Assembly (NCBI GenBank): GCA_951813045.1
Contig: CATOTF010000002.1
Span: forward strand, 3,906,001 to 3,970,000
From: an uncultured Rhizobiaceae bacterium
GTDB lineage: Bacteria; Pseudomonadota; Alphaproteobacteria; Rhizobiales; Rhizobiaceae
DNA: 64,000 bases
Direction of reading: 5' to 3'
Position 1 is the stretch's first letter. Each line of letters starts with the position of its first letter. This document shows positions 18,873 to 28,571 of this stretch, in pieces. Position numbers and translations under genes: made by a program. The notes beneath the pieces were generated by a model. It made no database searches. It saw nothing but the letters and a program-made list of their open reading frames with translations, and was not told the origin of the DNA.

Positions 18873-20343
18873 CGCTGGCCAGCAGGGCTGATGCCGGTAC
18901 GGTGATTACCCATGCGGCCGCAATCGAATAGACAAAGCGGCGGCGCACAAGGCGGCGTTTTGTCCGCTGACCGGTGGTGGCAAACGCCTGTTCGGACGTC
19001 GCATTGAGTTTATGACCGGGCCGCAACATTTTCTTGTTGGGATTTTCCGAGAACTCACGCAGGAAGCCAACACCGAATACAGCGCCCACCGCAATGTGGG
19101 TCGAACTTACCGGCAGGCCCAGCGTGGTGGCGATCAAGACGGTCACCGCAGCGGAAAGGGCAACGCAATAGGCGCGTGGCGAATTCAATCGTGTGATATT
19201 CTCACCCACAACGGCGATGAGTTTCGGCCCGAACAGTCCAAGTCCGAGCGAGATACCGAAAGCCCCAACAACCATCACCCAGATGGGAATTGTAACCTTA
19301 CTCGCAATCTCTGTTGCATCACCAATCGTGGAGACGATCGCAGCCAGTGGTCCGATCGCATTGGCCACATCATTTGCACCATGTGCAAATGATAGGAGGG
19401 CCGCACCGATAATCAACGGCAGGTTAAACAATTTGCTGATGTCTTTTTTGCGGTTCTCGAGCCCTGAAATCTGTTTTGCAATATAAGGGCGGGATGCAAG
19501 GTAAGCCACTGCAAAGGAGATCAATGCAAAACCCACCACCTCGACGGTTGAAGCTTTCCAGATTTTCTTCAGACCCTTCATTGCCATATAGGCTGCGAAA
19601 GCCGCGCCCATAAGGCCAATGAGAACCGGCACCCATTTTTGTGCCGCCGCAAGCTTGTCTTCAACATTGAGAATTTTAACCTTGATGAAATAAAGCAAGG
19701 CGGCAGCGACCACGGCACCAAATACCGGCGAGATAACCCAGCTTGCAGCAATTGCGGCCATCGTGCCCCAATTCACGAGGCCAAATCCGGCAGCGGTAAT
19801 ACCCGCTCCTAACACGCCACCGACAATCGAATGGGTTGTGGAGACTGGCGCGCTTAATATTGTGGCCAGATTGATCCAAAGACCCGCGGCCAAAAGTGCG
19901 CTCAACATAAGGTAGCGGAATTCGATGACAGAGACTTCGCCGCCCGGCGCGATAATGCCTTTGGATACGGTTTTCACCACGTCCCCACCGGCCAAAAGGG
20001 CACCAGCACTTTCGCATACTGCAGCGATCACCACCGCCCAGAATACCGTCAACACCTTGCCGCCAACGGCTGGCCCCATATTATTGGCAACATCATTGGC
20101 ACCAATGTTCAGCGCCATATAACCGCCGATTACAGCTGCGATTACGATAAGCAGCGTTTCCTGCCCATTTTCGGTGTAGAATGACCCAACGAAGAAGGCG
20201 ACCAGAGCCAGAAACAGAAGGGACAGCCCAATTGGGACAATAATCCCGCTAACATTTCTTGCCTGTGACTGGCTGAAATCCAATCTGCGCAGATCGTTGA
20301 CGTAACGATTTTCAGGGTTTTTCGGTTTTATCTCTTCGGTCAT
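18844..20343 (-). CDS. pit: PiT-family inorganic phosphate transporter
   Basis: Inner-membrane low-affinity phosphate (metal-phosphate/proton or sodium) symporter, 499 residues with about 10-12 transmembrane segments. Both PiT signature repeats are visible: NIGANDVANNMGPAVGG in the N-terminal half and HGANDVANAIGPLAA in the C-terminal half. VSTTHSIVGGVLG and VSSTHIAVGAVFG form the second pair of conserved blocks. A DUF47/PhoU-like partner, often adjacent, is not present. The ATG at 20343 starts a hydrophilic N-terminal tail of about 30 residues. Confidence 0.93.
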   Translation of the reverse strand: MTEEIKPKNPENRYVNDLRRLDFSQSQARNVSGIIVPIGLSLLFLALVAFFVGSFYTENGQETLLIVIAAVIGGYMALNIGANDVANNMGPAVGGKVLTVFWAVVIAAVCESAGALLAGGDVVKTVSKGIIAPGGEVSVIEFRYLMLSALLAAGLWINLATILSAPVSTTHSIVGGVLGAGITAAGFGLVNWGTMAAIAASWVISPVFGAVVAAALLYFIKVKILNVEDKLAAAQKWVPVLIGLMGAAFAAYMAMKGLKKIWKASTVEVVGFALISFAVAYLASRPYIAKQISGLENRKKDISKLFNLPLIIGAALLSFAHGANDVANAIGPLAAIVSTIGDATEIASKVTIPIWVMVVGAFGISLGLGLFGPKLIAVVGENITRLNSPRAYCVALSAAVTVLIATTLGLPVSSTHIAVGAVFGVGFLREFSENPNKKMLRPGHKLNATSEQAFATTGQRTKRRLVRRRFVYSIAAAWVITVPASALLASAIYGLLQLF

Positions 20344-20629
20344 CTCATCAATTCGGTTTTTGGAAGGTGGCTACACGCAGCTTGCCCAAATCTGTTACGA
20401 TTTGCGGGCTTGTTCAGACATTTGGTCAAATCACACACGATTTGTCGTGGGCTTTGGCGGTATTGATTCACACGCGAGGCTATAGTCGATGCGTTTTATC
20501 TTTACCAGCCTTTACCACACAAAGACTGGTGGAAATCTTGGCCCTTTCCTTATCGCGCCACTCCCCCTATAAGCCCTCCAGATACCGGCTCCTCCCTTAT
20601 GCCGGTCCCCGGTTTTTCAGGCTATTATC

Positions 20630-22456
20630 ATGACACTTCGTAACATCGCGATCATCGCGCATGTGGACCACGGTAAAACGACATTGATCGACGTGCTCCT
20701 CAAACAATCCGGCACTTTCCGCGCCAACCAGCAGGTTGACGAGCGCGCCATGGATTCCAACGACCTAGAAAAAGAACGCGGCATCACCATTCTGGCGAAG
20801 GTCACGTCCATCCAGTGGAAAGACGCCCGTATTAATATTGTCGATACCCCCGGCCACGCCGATTTCGGCGGTGAGGTAGAGCGTATTCTCAACATGGTCG
20901 ACGGGGTGATTATTCTGGTTGATGCTGCCGAAGGTCCGATGCCGCAAACAAAATTTGTTCTGGCCAAAGCCCTCAAGCTGGGTCTGCGCCCCATCGTCGC
21001 AATCAACAAGATCGACAAGCCCGACGGTCGTCCGGACTGGGTGCTCGATGAAGTCTTCGACCTGTTCGGCACATTGGACGCCAATGAAGACCAGCTCGAT
21101 TTCCATGTTCTTTACGGCTCCGCCAAGGAAGGCTGGATGGCTGCCGATGCGGAAGGTCCAAAAGAAGATATGGCACCCCTGCTCGATCTCGTCATGGACC
21201 ATGTACCGGAGCCTGCCATCGAAGAAGGCGAGTTCCGCATGCTGGCGACAACCATTGAGGCCAACCCCTATCTGGGTCGTATCCTCACCGGTAAAATCAC
21301 CTCCGGCACCGCTGCCCCCAATCAGGCAATCCATGCGCTGGATCAGGAAGGCAATATTGTTGAACAGGGTCGCATTACGCAAGTGCTGTCGTTTGAAGGT
21401 CTTGAGCGCAAGCCTGTGACAAATGCGAAAGCAGGCGACATCGTCTCCGTCGCCGGTCTTACCAAGGCGACCGTTGCCGATACACTGGTTAACCCCGGTG
21501 TTAAAACCCCCATCGCTGCCCAGCCCATCGACCCGCCAACGCTTTCCATGACCTTCCGCGTTAATGACGGCCCCTTGGCCGGTAAGGAAGGCGATAAGGT
21601 ACAAAGCCGTGTCATTCGCGACCGGTTGATGAAAGAGGCTGAAGGCAATGTGGCTCTGAAAGTGACGCAAGTTGAAGGCACTGACGCCTATGAGGTTGCG
21701 GGCCGAGGCGAATTGCAACTCGCCATCGTCATTGAGACCATGCGTCGCGAAGGTTTCGAACTTACCGTTGGTCGCCCTCGCGTGCTGATGCAGAAGAACG
21801 AAGATGGCGTCAAAGTCGAACCGGTGGAAGAAGCCATCATCGATGTTGATGAGGAATATTCCGGTGCGGTTGTTGAAAAACTGTCCCAGCGCCGCGCTGA
21901 TCTGGTGGAAATGAAACCGTCCGGCGGTGGCCGCACAAGACTCGTCTTCCATGCGCCGACCCGTGGCCTGATCGGTTATCTTTCCGAACTGATGACCGAC
22001 ACACGCGGCACGGCGATCTTCAACCGGACCTTCCTGGCCTATCAGCCCTATCGCGGTGATATCGCCCAGCGTCACACCGGCGCGTTGATTTCCAATGGAG
22101 ACGGCGCGGCGGTCGCGTTCGCCATGTTCCATCTGGAAGACCGGGGTCCGATGATGATTCATCCGGGCGACAAGGTCTATCAGGGCATGATTGTCGGCGA
22201 ACATTCACGCGGCAACGACCTTGAGGTCAATGTGTTGAAAGGCAAACAGCTCACCAACATGCGCTCATCCGGCAAAGACGAAGCGGTGAAAATCACCACC
22301 CCACTGAACATGACGCTGGAAAAATCCCTCGCCTATATTACTGATGATGAACTGGTGGAAGTCACCCCGCTGAACATCCGCATCCGCAAGCGCACTCTCG
22401 ATCCCATCGAGCGTAAACGCCAAATGCGAGCCGCCCAAGCGGCGGCTGCTGAGTAG
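20630..22456 (+). CDS. typA: Ribosome-associated GTPase TypA/BipA
   Basis: Translational GTPase of the EF-G/LepA class acting on the ribosome, needed for growth at low temperature and stress in enterics. It has 608 residues, the normal length. G1 AHVDHGKTT is at residues 10-18; the switch region ERGITI, G3 [11 protein letters not shown] and G4 NKID follow. The C-terminal TypA-specific domain with [16 protein letters not shown] and ends in RIRKR is intact. It is monocistronic, preceded by a 286-nt gap in which I see no other gene and followed by REP-like palindromes. Confidence 0.97.
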   Translation: MTLRNIAIIAHVDHGKTTLIDVLLKQSGTFRANQQVDERAMDSNDLEKERGITILAKVTSIQWKDARINIVDTPGHADFGGEVERILNMVDGVIILVDAAEGPMPQTKFVLAKALKLGLRPIVAINKIDKPDGRPDWVLDEVFDLFGTLDANEDQLDFHVLYGSAKEGWMAADAEGPKEDMAPLLDLVMDHVPEPAIEEGEFRMLATTIEANPYLGRILTGKITSGTAAPNQAIHALDQEGNIVEQGRITQVLSFEGLERKPVTNAKAGDIVSVAGLTKATVADTLVNPGVKTPIAAQPIDPPTLSMTFRVNDGPLAGKEGDKVQSRVIRDRLMKEAEGNVALKVTQVEGTDAYEVAGRGELQLAIVIETMRREGFELTVGRPRVLMQKNEDGVKVEPVEEAIIDVDEEYSGAVVEKLSQRRADLVEMKPSGGGRTRLVFHAPTRGLIGYLSELMTDTRGTAIFNRTFLAYQPYRGDIAQRHTGALISNGDGAAVAFAMFHLEDRGPMMIHPGDKVYQGMIVGEHSRGNDLEVNVLKGKQLTNMRSSGKDEAVKITTPLNMTLEKSLAYITDDELVEVTPLNIRIRKRTLDPIERKRQMRAAQAAAAE

Positions 22457-22494
22457 GTTGGCAGTCAACCTGGTTGTCATAAACTCTATTATTC

Positions 22495-22532
22495 CGTCAT
22501 TCCGGGACCGCGAAGCGGAACCCGGAATGACG
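22495..22532. repeat. REP-like palindrome (GTCATTCCGGG type)
   Basis: CGTCATTCCGGG at 22495-22506 is complementary to CCCGGAATGACG at 22521-22532 across a 14-nt loop. It lies 38 nt after the typA stop and could act as a transcript-end hairpin. Confidence 0.75.
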
Positions 22533-22570
22533 ATGGTGGGTTATTTTCTTGCCATTCAACGCATCCTCCA

Positions 22571-22702
22571 CTGTCATCCCCGCGCAGGCGGGGACCCAGG
22601 GCTGCTTTGGAAAGAATGTTAATAGTTGCGCTGAGAGTTCAACCAAAACAACACCTTTCATTCCAGCTCATCATTGGGTCCCCGCCTGCGCGGGGATGAC
22701 AC
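22571..22702. repeat. Inverted pair of REP elements (BIME-like)
   Basis: TGTCATCCCCGCGCAGGCGGGG with trailing ACCCA (from 22572) is itself a hairpin (CCCCGC/GCGGGG). The reverse complement of the same unit ends at about 22702. The two copies enclose about 70 nt. The same unit recurs after the next gene. Confidence 0.75.
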
Positions 22703-22783
22703 CGGTATGTGGAAAGGCTCAGGGATGACAAACCATGATGCGCTGGTTACCCTCATTGAAAATTCAGAGGGAATTCCACACCA

Positions 22784-24772
22784 TTGACCGACGCACCAAC
22801 CGAGCCGCCAGCCAAAAAGCCCTGGGGCAGAACCATCCACGACCTTTGGCTGAAAGACGGTGAGGGCATCCCCGACCCCAACGATCCGCCACGCTACGGC
22901 AATGATAAACACCTGCACTCAGCGGAGTGGGAATTACTACGTGGCGCGGTAATGGGCGAATTGTGCTTTTGTGGTAGAGAATGCCCAACCACCGTGACGG
23001 AAGCCAACCGAATTCGAGGGCCATTCCTGCGGTTTATCACCCTTGGCGGCGATGACCAACACCCCCTCCACGAGTACGGCGTGCAGATCATGGGAGCTTT
23101 TATTGTAGGCCCGCTTGATTTCTTCGGTGCGACCATCACGCAAAATCTCGGCTTGATGAATTGCCGGGCTGAAGAAAACATCAACCTGCAGGACTGTTTC
23201 GCACAAACTCTATTCTTTAATGGATCAGCCATTGAATCAATTACGGGCGATAGGCTTGAGACAACCGGCGAGGTTTTTCTCGCCAATGGCTTCATCGTAG
23301 AAGGCATTGTGCGCCTGTTGGGCGCAAAGATTGGTGGTGGTCTTAATTGTAGCGGTGGCGAATTCAACAATACCGAACTAAGCCTTGTCTGTGACGGTCT
23401 CAAAGCAACAGGTAATATATTTCTCGACGACGGTTTCAAGGCGGCAGGCATCGTGCGTCTAGTGGGTGCAGAAATCGGTGGCGACCTTGCCTGTGTGAAG
23501 GGTAATTTCTTGTGCGACAAAACTGCCATCAATGCGCAAAAATCCACGATTTGTGGTGCGGTCCATCTTGACCGGGGTTTTCTCACCAAAGGCGAGATCA
23601 ACCTCTCCCATTGCACAATCGGTGGCACCCTTTCCTGCATCGACGCCACATTCTCCTGCAAAGACCACGCGCTTTTTGCTCCTCGGGTCAAGGTATCTGG
23701 AAATGTTGATCTGGGTAGAGATTGCAAAATATCCGGGCAAGTCTCTTTCCAGGGGGGTGAGATCAGTGGTGATCTCATTTTCACCGGCGGTTCGTTTGAC
23801 CGGAAAATCGACTGGGACAACATTAGCAAAACCACCTGTATCAACCTGCGCAATACGCAGATTGAGGGAACCCTGTTCTGGCGAGACATTATTATTGCCC
23901 GTGGTGAGCTCAACCTCTCCGGCGCTTCCTGCCGCACCCTGAACATAGAGGAACCTTCCTGGCAAAAACCGTCGCAGATACGTCTCGATAATTTCACTTA
24001 CCGGGGTTTCAACCAATTAGATGAAACGACAAGTGGTAGTTTTTGGAAAAGATGGATCAACCGCCAACCCGCTGGTCACCTGACCGAAAGATTCCGCCCC
24101 AAACCCTATCAGCAATTGGCTGATGTTTTACAATCCATGGGTCACGAGGAAGAAGCGCGGGTTATTCGCGTCGAACGCAAAAAGCGACAGGCGGCCTATA
24201 CCCGCCTTTATGAAAGACGTCCGACAGACCCGGTGGACAGGGCTTATCGCCACCTGATCAATTTCTGGAACCGGGTTCAGGGAGCCACCATCGCCTATGG
24301 CTACCGTCCTGGTCTCGCGGTGATCTGGTTGTTGGGCATGGTGGTGATAGGCGCATTTATCTATCAAGTTGCAGCGGTAAAGGGCATGATGACCCCAACC
24401 CACCCCCTCATCTACAAGGAAGCCGTGTGGACAGGCGACCTTGACCAAATTCCCAAAGGGAAAATACCCGCCGCCTGCCGTGAAAACTGGGTCTATCCGA
24501 AAGGGGAGAAGCTGGCGGTAGCCTGCGCAGCAACTATGCCCACGGAATACTCCAGTTTCTCCGCCATCGTCTATTCCCTTGATGTCGCCATACCTGTTGT
24601 CAATTTCCGCATGGAGAACGATTGGTCACCGCGCGTAGTCGATTGGAAAACGGGCAAAGCGGACCTCTCAGGATGGCTGGTGCGCCTTTGGGAATGGGTG
24701 CAGATCATCCTCGGCTGGATGTTCTCCCTACTCTTCGTCTCCGCCATCGGCGGTGTCATCCGGCGGGATTGA
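22784..24772 (+). CDS. Beta-solenoid protein with C-terminal two-TM pore-like domain
   Basis: A 662-residue protein I cannot assign to a characterised family. Residues ~100-400 are tandem ~40-residue units of the form G-x-V/I-x-L-x-x-GF...GIVRLxGAxIGGxLxCxxG, predicted to be a right-handed beta-solenoid like pentapeptide or bactofilin-type folds. A basic helical segment (QQLADVLQSMGHEEEARVIR) follows. The C-terminus has two hydrophobic helices (around residues 515-535 and 640-658) separated by a loop with FSAIVYSLDVAIPVV, which looks like a pore helix of two-TM channels. No signal peptide is present, so the solenoid should be cytoplasmic. The start is TTG 22784 with GAGGG upstream. REP pairs flank the gene. 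Confidence 0.75.
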   Translation: MTDAPTEPPAKKPWGRTIHDLWLKDGEGIPDPNDPPRYGNDKHLHSAEWELLRGAVMGELCFCGRECPTTVTEANRIRGPFLRFITLGGDDQHPLHEYGVQIMGAFIVGPLDFFGATITQNLGLMNCRAEENINLQDCFAQTLFFNGSAIESITGDRLETTGEVFLANGFIVEGIVRLLGAKIGGGLNCSGGEFNNTELSLVCDGLKATGNIFLDDGFKAAGIVRLVGAEIGGDLACVKGNFLCDKTAINAQKSTICGAVHLDRGFLTKGEINLSHCTIGGTLSCIDATFSCKDHALFAPRVKVSGNVDLGRDCKISGQVSFQGGEISGDLIFTGGSFDRKIDWDNISKTTCINLRNTQIEGTLFWRDIIIARGELNLSGASCRTLNIEEPSWQKPSQIRLDNFTYRGFNQLDETTSGSFWKRWINRQPAGHLTERFRPKPYQQLADVLQSMGHEEEARVIRVERKKRQAAYTRLYERRPTDPVDRAYRHLINFWNRVQGATIAYGYRPGLAVIWLLGMVVIGAFIYQVAAVKGMMTPTHPLIYKEAVWTGDLDQIPKGKIPAACRENWVYPKGEKLAVACAATMPTEYSSFSAIVYSLDVAIPVVNFRMENDWSPRVVDWKTGKADLSGWLVRLWEWVQIILGWMFSLLFVSAIGGVIRRD

Positions 24773-24784
24773 CCCATCCTTCGC

Positions 24785-24930
24785 TGTCATTCCCGCGAAG
24801 GCGGGAACCCAATGATCAGCTATAAAGAACATTGAGTTATCGACGGATGTGTGGGCAAACCCCATTCCCCAACTTGCTCTTTTTTTGCGAAGTAAGCATG
24901 GGTCCCCGCCTGCGCGGGGATGACAACTGA
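24785..24930. repeat. Second inverted pair of REP elements
   Basis: TGTCATTCCCGCGAAGGCGGGA with trailing ACCCA lies just after the solenoid gene stop. An inverted copy (GGGTCCCCGCCTGCGCGGGG then ATGACA) ends near 24926. The pair encloses about 80 nt and mirrors the pair found before the gene. Confidence 0.75.
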
Positions 24931-24951
24931 GATGTGTAAGTCACAACACCC

Positions 24952-25491
24952 CTATGCCACAACCATCACGGTATCCGGCCCAATACGCGGCAGCAGCCAT
25001 TCCATGTTCTTGCGGGAAATGGCGACGCAGCCTTCCGTTGGCCGATAATCATCGTGGGCGAGGTGGAAGAAAATAGCGCTTCCTCCATTACTCATGCGGT
25101 TGGTGATATTAAAGTCCATCACCAACACGATATCGTAAAGATGATCATCCCGTGCCAGTCTTTCATAGCTCGCCCCATAAGGCAGCGTGACAGGTCTGTT
25201 GTAATTGCAATCACCAACCGCATCGCACCAGCCGTCATCCTGACCAATTGCCGATAAACGTAGACCACAACTACGAATGGTCAGCCTGTCCTGCCGTATC
25301 ATTCCATATAGCAGCAAAAACCGCCCACGGGGTGTAATACCGTCCCCTTCACCGCGCTTGATACCGATACCAGAACGGCCCAATGCACATTGAATCACGC
25401 GGTTATCGGCAATTAGCAGTCCTTTGGTGCGCGAACCCGGCTTTTGACGAACCTGTAGAATTCTCAGGGGATTTCCGTAATGTTTTTGCAC
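24952..25491 (-). CDS. L,D-transpeptidase (YkuD domain)
   Basis: YkuD-family L,D-transpeptidase-like protein, 179 residues, expected to form or edit 3-3 cross-links or attach proteins to peptidoglycan. The catalytic block is intact: FFHLAHDDYRPTEGCVAIS, with His, Gly and nucleophile Cys in the usual spacing. ITPRGRFLL is the N-terminal YkuD motif. There is no signal peptide in the chosen frame; GTG 25491 has GGGAC upstream. Cytoplasm-predicted single-domain YkuD proteins of this type are common in Alphaproteobacteria. It is divergent from the response regulator gene. Confidence 0.87.
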   Translation of the reverse strand: MQKHYGNPLRILQVRQKPGSRTKGLLIADNRVIQCALGRSGIGIKRGEGDGITPRGRFLLLYGMIRQDRLTIRSCGLRLSAIGQDDGWCDAVGDCNYNRPVTLPYGASYERLARDDHLYDIVLVMDFNITNRMSNGGSAIFFHLAHDDYRPTEGCVAISRKNMEWLLPRIGPDTVMVVA

Positions 25492-25636
25492 TTTTGTCCC
25501 ATTTAGCTCACAATCCGGCTGTCAGTTTCACAATCGCGTGTGATTCTGTCCATCGCAAGTTTACGTCGAGAAATTTATTACTAGATGGGGAAGATTACCC
25601 CAAGCCAAAAGGGGCCCAAAGATTGTGAGGACTACC

Positions 25637-26320
25637 ATGACAGAACGTTCGATTTTGCTTGTTGATGACGACAATGATTTGCGCGAAGCGCTAACCGAAC
25701 AACTTGACCTGTATGATGAATTTGTCATCACCCAGGAAGAAACCGCAACCACAGGCATTAAAACCGCCCGCGAAGCCCACACCGATCTCCTGATCATGGA
25801 TGTCGGCCTTCCGGACATGGATGGACGTGAAGCTGTGAAACTTTTGCGCAAGGGCGGCTTCAAGTCCCCGATCATCATGTTGACGGGTCACGACACCGAT
25901 AGCGATACCATTCTTGGTCTTGAAGCCGGTGCAAATGATTACATCGCCAAACCATTCAAGTTTGCCGTACTCCTCGCCCGTATTCGCGCGCAATTGCGTC
26001 AGCACGAGCAAAGTGAGGATGCCGTTTTCACCATCGGTCATTATTCCTTCCGCCCGGCCCAGAAAATTCTGGTTGAAGAAGATGGCGGCAAGGTTCGATT
26101 GACGGAAAAAGAAACAGCAATCCTGAAATATCTTTACCGTGCAGAGCAAAAGGTCATTACCCGCGATATTTTGCTCGAAGAGGTCTGGGGTTATAATTCC
26201 GGTGTAACGACCCACACGCTGGAAACCCACATTTATCGGCTTCGTCAAAAAGTCGAGAAGGACCCGTCGAACGCAACTCTGTTGGTGACCGAAAGTGGCG
26301 GGTATAAATTAATGCCATAA
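25637..26320 (+). CDS. OmpR-family response regulator
   Basis: Two-component response regulator of 227 residues: an N-terminal receiver domain (acidic pocket DDD near residue 10, phospho-acceptor in LLIMDVGLPDMDG, Lys in IAKPF) and a C-terminal winged-helix DNA-binding domain (LTEKETAILKYL; TTHTLETHIYRLRQKVE). GTGAGGAC directly precedes the ATG at 25637; an in-frame GTG at 25625 overlaps that ribosome-binding site. No histidine kinase gene is adjacent, so it is an orphan whose target genes cannot be named. It might be related to the essential alphaproteobacterial regulator CenR, but this is a guess. Confidence 0.92.
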   Translation: MTERSILLVDDDNDLREALTEQLDLYDEFVITQEETATTGIKTAREAHTDLLIMDVGLPDMDGREAVKLLRKGGFKSPIIMLTGHDTDSDTILGLEAGANDYIAKPFKFAVLLARIRAQLRQHEQSEDAVFTIGHYSFRPAQKILVEEDGGKVRLTEKETAILKYLYRAEQKVITRDILLEEVWGYNSGVTTHTLETHIYRLRQKVEKDPSNATLLVTESGGYKLMP

Positions 26321-26410
26321 CATGGTGGCGCGCATTTGTGTTACGACACACAAGGCGCGTTGCCTTTTGTAAAATTAAAAACAGGCCGCTGATTATATGG
26401 AGCCGTATCC

Positions 26411-26902
26411 ATGAGCCTTGAATCCGATATCAACCTCCTGTTACGCGTACGCCTGTTTGCAGACCTAAAACCGGAACATTTACGCCTGCTTGCATTTGGT
26501 GCGGAAAGCCAAACCCTGGACGCCGGTACAAAGGTGTTTCGTCAGGGCACACAATCTGTTGGCGGATATGTAATAGGCTCCGGCAATATTGACCTGGTAT
26601 CTGAAGGCAATGGCAAGAGCCTTTCATCCCATGGGCCTGCAACCCTGATCGGGGAAATGGCCCTGATCACCGAAACAAAGCATTTTGCATCAGCAATGGC
26701 AACCGAGCGTACTCAGGTACTGGAAATTTCCCGGTCAGTATTTCGGCGGATGCTTGTGGAATATCCGCAATTTGCACACAAATTACACCAGGAAATCGGT
26801 AATTCCGTGGGTGAATTCATGAAACAGTTAGACCGTGTCCGAGCGAAACTGGATCACGCTACTGACCTGGCGAACCGCCCTGCCAAAAAGGCGGAAGTTT
26901 AG
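26411..26902 (+). CDS. Cyclic nucleotide-binding domain protein
   Basis: Stand-alone cNMP-binding (CAP effector) domain protein of 163 residues. The fold pattern is clear: LFADLKPEHLRLLA, then the beta-roll with GTKVFRQGTQ, and the phosphate-binding cassette region IGEMALITETKHFASAMA, where the usual Arg is replaced by His/Phe context. No helix-turn-helix follows, only an amphipathic C-terminal helix (GEFMKQLDRVRAKL). It therefore is unlikely to bind DNA itself and may sense a ligand or partner. It follows the response regulator gene by 90 nt on the same strand. Confidence 0.85.
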   Translation: MSLESDINLLLRVRLFADLKPEHLRLLAFGAESQTLDAGTKVFRQGTQSVGGYVIGSGNIDLVSEGNGKSLSSHGPATLIGEMALITETKHFASAMATERTQVLEISRSVFRRMLVEYPQFAHKLHQEIGNSVGEFMKQLDRVRAKLDHATDLANRPAKKAEV

Positions 26903-26918
26903 ATCAGGAATAACAGGC

Positions 26919-27728
26919 TCAAAACTTAAACGTAGCCATAACAGGAACATGGTCGGATGGCTTCTCCCACCCGCGAGCCTCACGCAATACCATTATGTCA
27001 GAGAGATTGTCGGCAATTTTCGGGGATGACCACACATGGTCCAGCCGCCGACCTTTGTCCGCCGCATCCCAGTCTTTGGCACGATAACTCCACCACGTGA
27101 AAATCTTCTCATCCTCGGGGATGTGTTTACGAATAAGGTCACGCCAGTCGCCGGACCTCATAACATCATTGAGTCCGTCGGTTTCAATTGGTGTGTGACT
27201 AACCACTTTTAACAACTTCTTGTGGGACCATACATCGTTTTCCAGTGGAGCGATATTCAGGTCACCGACCAAAATGGAAGGTGCACCGTCAATATCGCTT
27301 GTAAGTTCCTTCATCTCGTCCAGAAACTTGAGTTTATGGTCAAATTTCGGATTTTTAACAGGGTCTGCCTCATCACTCCCTGCCGGGACGTAAAAATTGT
27401 GAACATGAAGGGGTCCCACTTTTGTGTCGACCAAGCATTTCACATGACGGGTATCACCCATACCGACATAATCGGTGGACGCTATTTCGTTCAGCGGTTG
27501 TTTGGAAACGGTTGCAACACCGTGATAGCCTTTTTGCCCATGAACAGCGGAATAGGTGTACCCCAACGCATCAAAGGCTTTTTGCGGGAACTGGTCATTT
27601 TGACATTTTATTTCCTGAAGACACAGCACATCCGGCTCATGGTCCTTGAGAAACTGTTCAACGATCCCGATACGCAAACGCACCGAGTTGATATTCCAAG
27701 TGGCAAGTTTAAATGTCGAATTAGCCAT
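26919..27728 (-). CDS. xth: Exodeoxyribonuclease III
   Basis: AP endonuclease/3'-5' exonuclease of base excision repair, 269 residues. The motifs are intact: LATWNINSVRLR, LQEIKCQ (metal Glu), GDLNIAP, and SDHVPV with catalytic His near the C-terminus. The ATG at 27728 begins MANSTFKLATWN; in-frame codons upstream to 27767 are not conserved. It is convergent with the cNMP gene (16-nt gap) and downstream of lolA on the same strand, an order (ftsK, lolA, xth) often seen in Alphaproteobacteria. Confidence 0.95.
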   Translation of the reverse strand: MANSTFKLATWNINSVRLRIGIVEQFLKDHEPDVLCLQEIKCQNDQFPQKAFDALGYTYSAVHGQKGYHGVATVSKQPLNEIASTDYVGMGDTRHVKCLVDTKVGPLHVHNFYVPAGSDEADPVKNPKFDHKLKFLDEMKELTSDIDGAPSILVGDLNIAPLENDVWSHKKLLKVVSHTPIETDGLNDVMRSGDWRDLIRKHIPEDEKIFTWWSYRAKDWDAADKGRRLDHVWSSPKIADNLSDIMVLREARGWEKPSDHVPVMATFKF

Positions 27729-27838
27729 CGTAGAAATGTCCTGGTGCAAAGAGAATAGATTGCACATTGAACCGGAGACATGTCACCCACAAGCACCCAT
27801 GCCGCTCAATTTAGGACTTTCCCCAAGTGGGTTAAGCT

Positions 27839-28477
27839 TTAGCGGTTCTGGTTAGCGCGGCGGTTTGCCCCACGCTGGTTCAACTTAAACAAACGGTCAT
27901 GTAGTTCGACATTTTGTTGAACATTAAAAATCATAACAGATGTGTCTTTGCCCTGATTATCAGTAATCGTCCACTGGCGCAGGTCAAAGGAAGTAGGGTC
28001 AAACATCAGCGTAATTTTTGAATTTCCAAATACAGATTTATTACCCAACACAACAGTCGTCAGGTCATCTTCGCGCTTCACGCTCTTGATGGACTTGTCA
28101 TTCACGTCAATCTTGTCTGCCAACAGCAGCCGCAGAGGAGTTTTACTCAGCGGGAAGAAATCCCAGGTTTTCAGCTTGCGATTATGAACGCCAACTGTCT
28201 TTCCATCAGCCTTAATGAGGATTGGCGATGGTTTGGTGTAATCAAACCGGACTTTGCCAGGCCGGCGCAGAAAGAACTTTCCGCCGGTTTGCTCACCATT
28301 GGGGCCAAACTGGATAAATTCGCCCATCATCGAAGGAACAGATGAAAAGTGTTTGGAAATCTTTTGAACTGTCTTTGCGCCCTTCTTGCCAACCTTTGCG
28401 ATAGCAGGTGTGGCCAATAGTCCGACACCAACAATGGCAGAAGCAAAAACTCGAGCGGCATAATGAATGAAGTTCAT
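27839..28477 (-). CDS. lolA: LolA-like outer-membrane lipoprotein carrier
   Basis: Periplasmic chaperone expected to carry lipoproteins from LolCDE to the outer membrane. The 212-residue precursor starts MNFIHYAARVFAS, with a Sec signal peptide and cleavage probably after ATPAIA. The mature part has the LolA pattern: FSSVPSMMGEFIQFGPNG, GKFFLRRPGKVRFDY, ILIKADGKTVGV, and FDLRQWTITDNQG. ATG 28477 was chosen over the open frame up to 28621 because that would overlap ftsK and precede the signal peptide. It lies 94 nt downstream of ftsK. Confidence 0.9.
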   Translation of the reverse strand: MNFIHYAARVFASAIVGVGLLATPAIAKVGKKGAKTVQKISKHFSSVPSMMGEFIQFGPNGEQTGGKFFLRRPGKVRFDYTKPSPILIKADGKTVGVHNRKLKTWDFFPLSKTPLRLLLADKIDVNDKSIKSVKREDDLTTVVLGNKSVFGNSKITLMFDPTSFDLRQWTITDNQGKDTSVMIFNVQQNVELHDRLFKLNQRGANRRANQNR

Positions 28478-28571
28478 AATCTTAATCAGGCTTTCTGTTC
28501 GAGAACACGAATAGGCTAACGGGCAAGTGTGTGATGAATTGGGCGCTTGTGTGACATGACACCATAATCCG

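Larger units (their letters stand above)
22457..22783. other. Intergenic region filled with REP-like palindromes
   Basis: This 327-nt gap holds one palindrome close to the typA stop and an inverted pair of a second palindrome type, listed separately. No ORF or RNA gene is apparent in it. Confidence 0.6.

Noticed and set aside
20765-22204. A 479-codon open frame antisense to typA
   Set aside because: It lies fully within typA, which has strong motif support along its whole length. Long antisense frames are expected from the codon bias of such genes, and its translation shows no domain.
22894-23997. A 367-codon antisense frame in the solenoid gene
   Set aside because: The sense frame has regular solenoid repeats and membrane helices. 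The antisense product is low-complexity without motifs, so it is a shadow frame.
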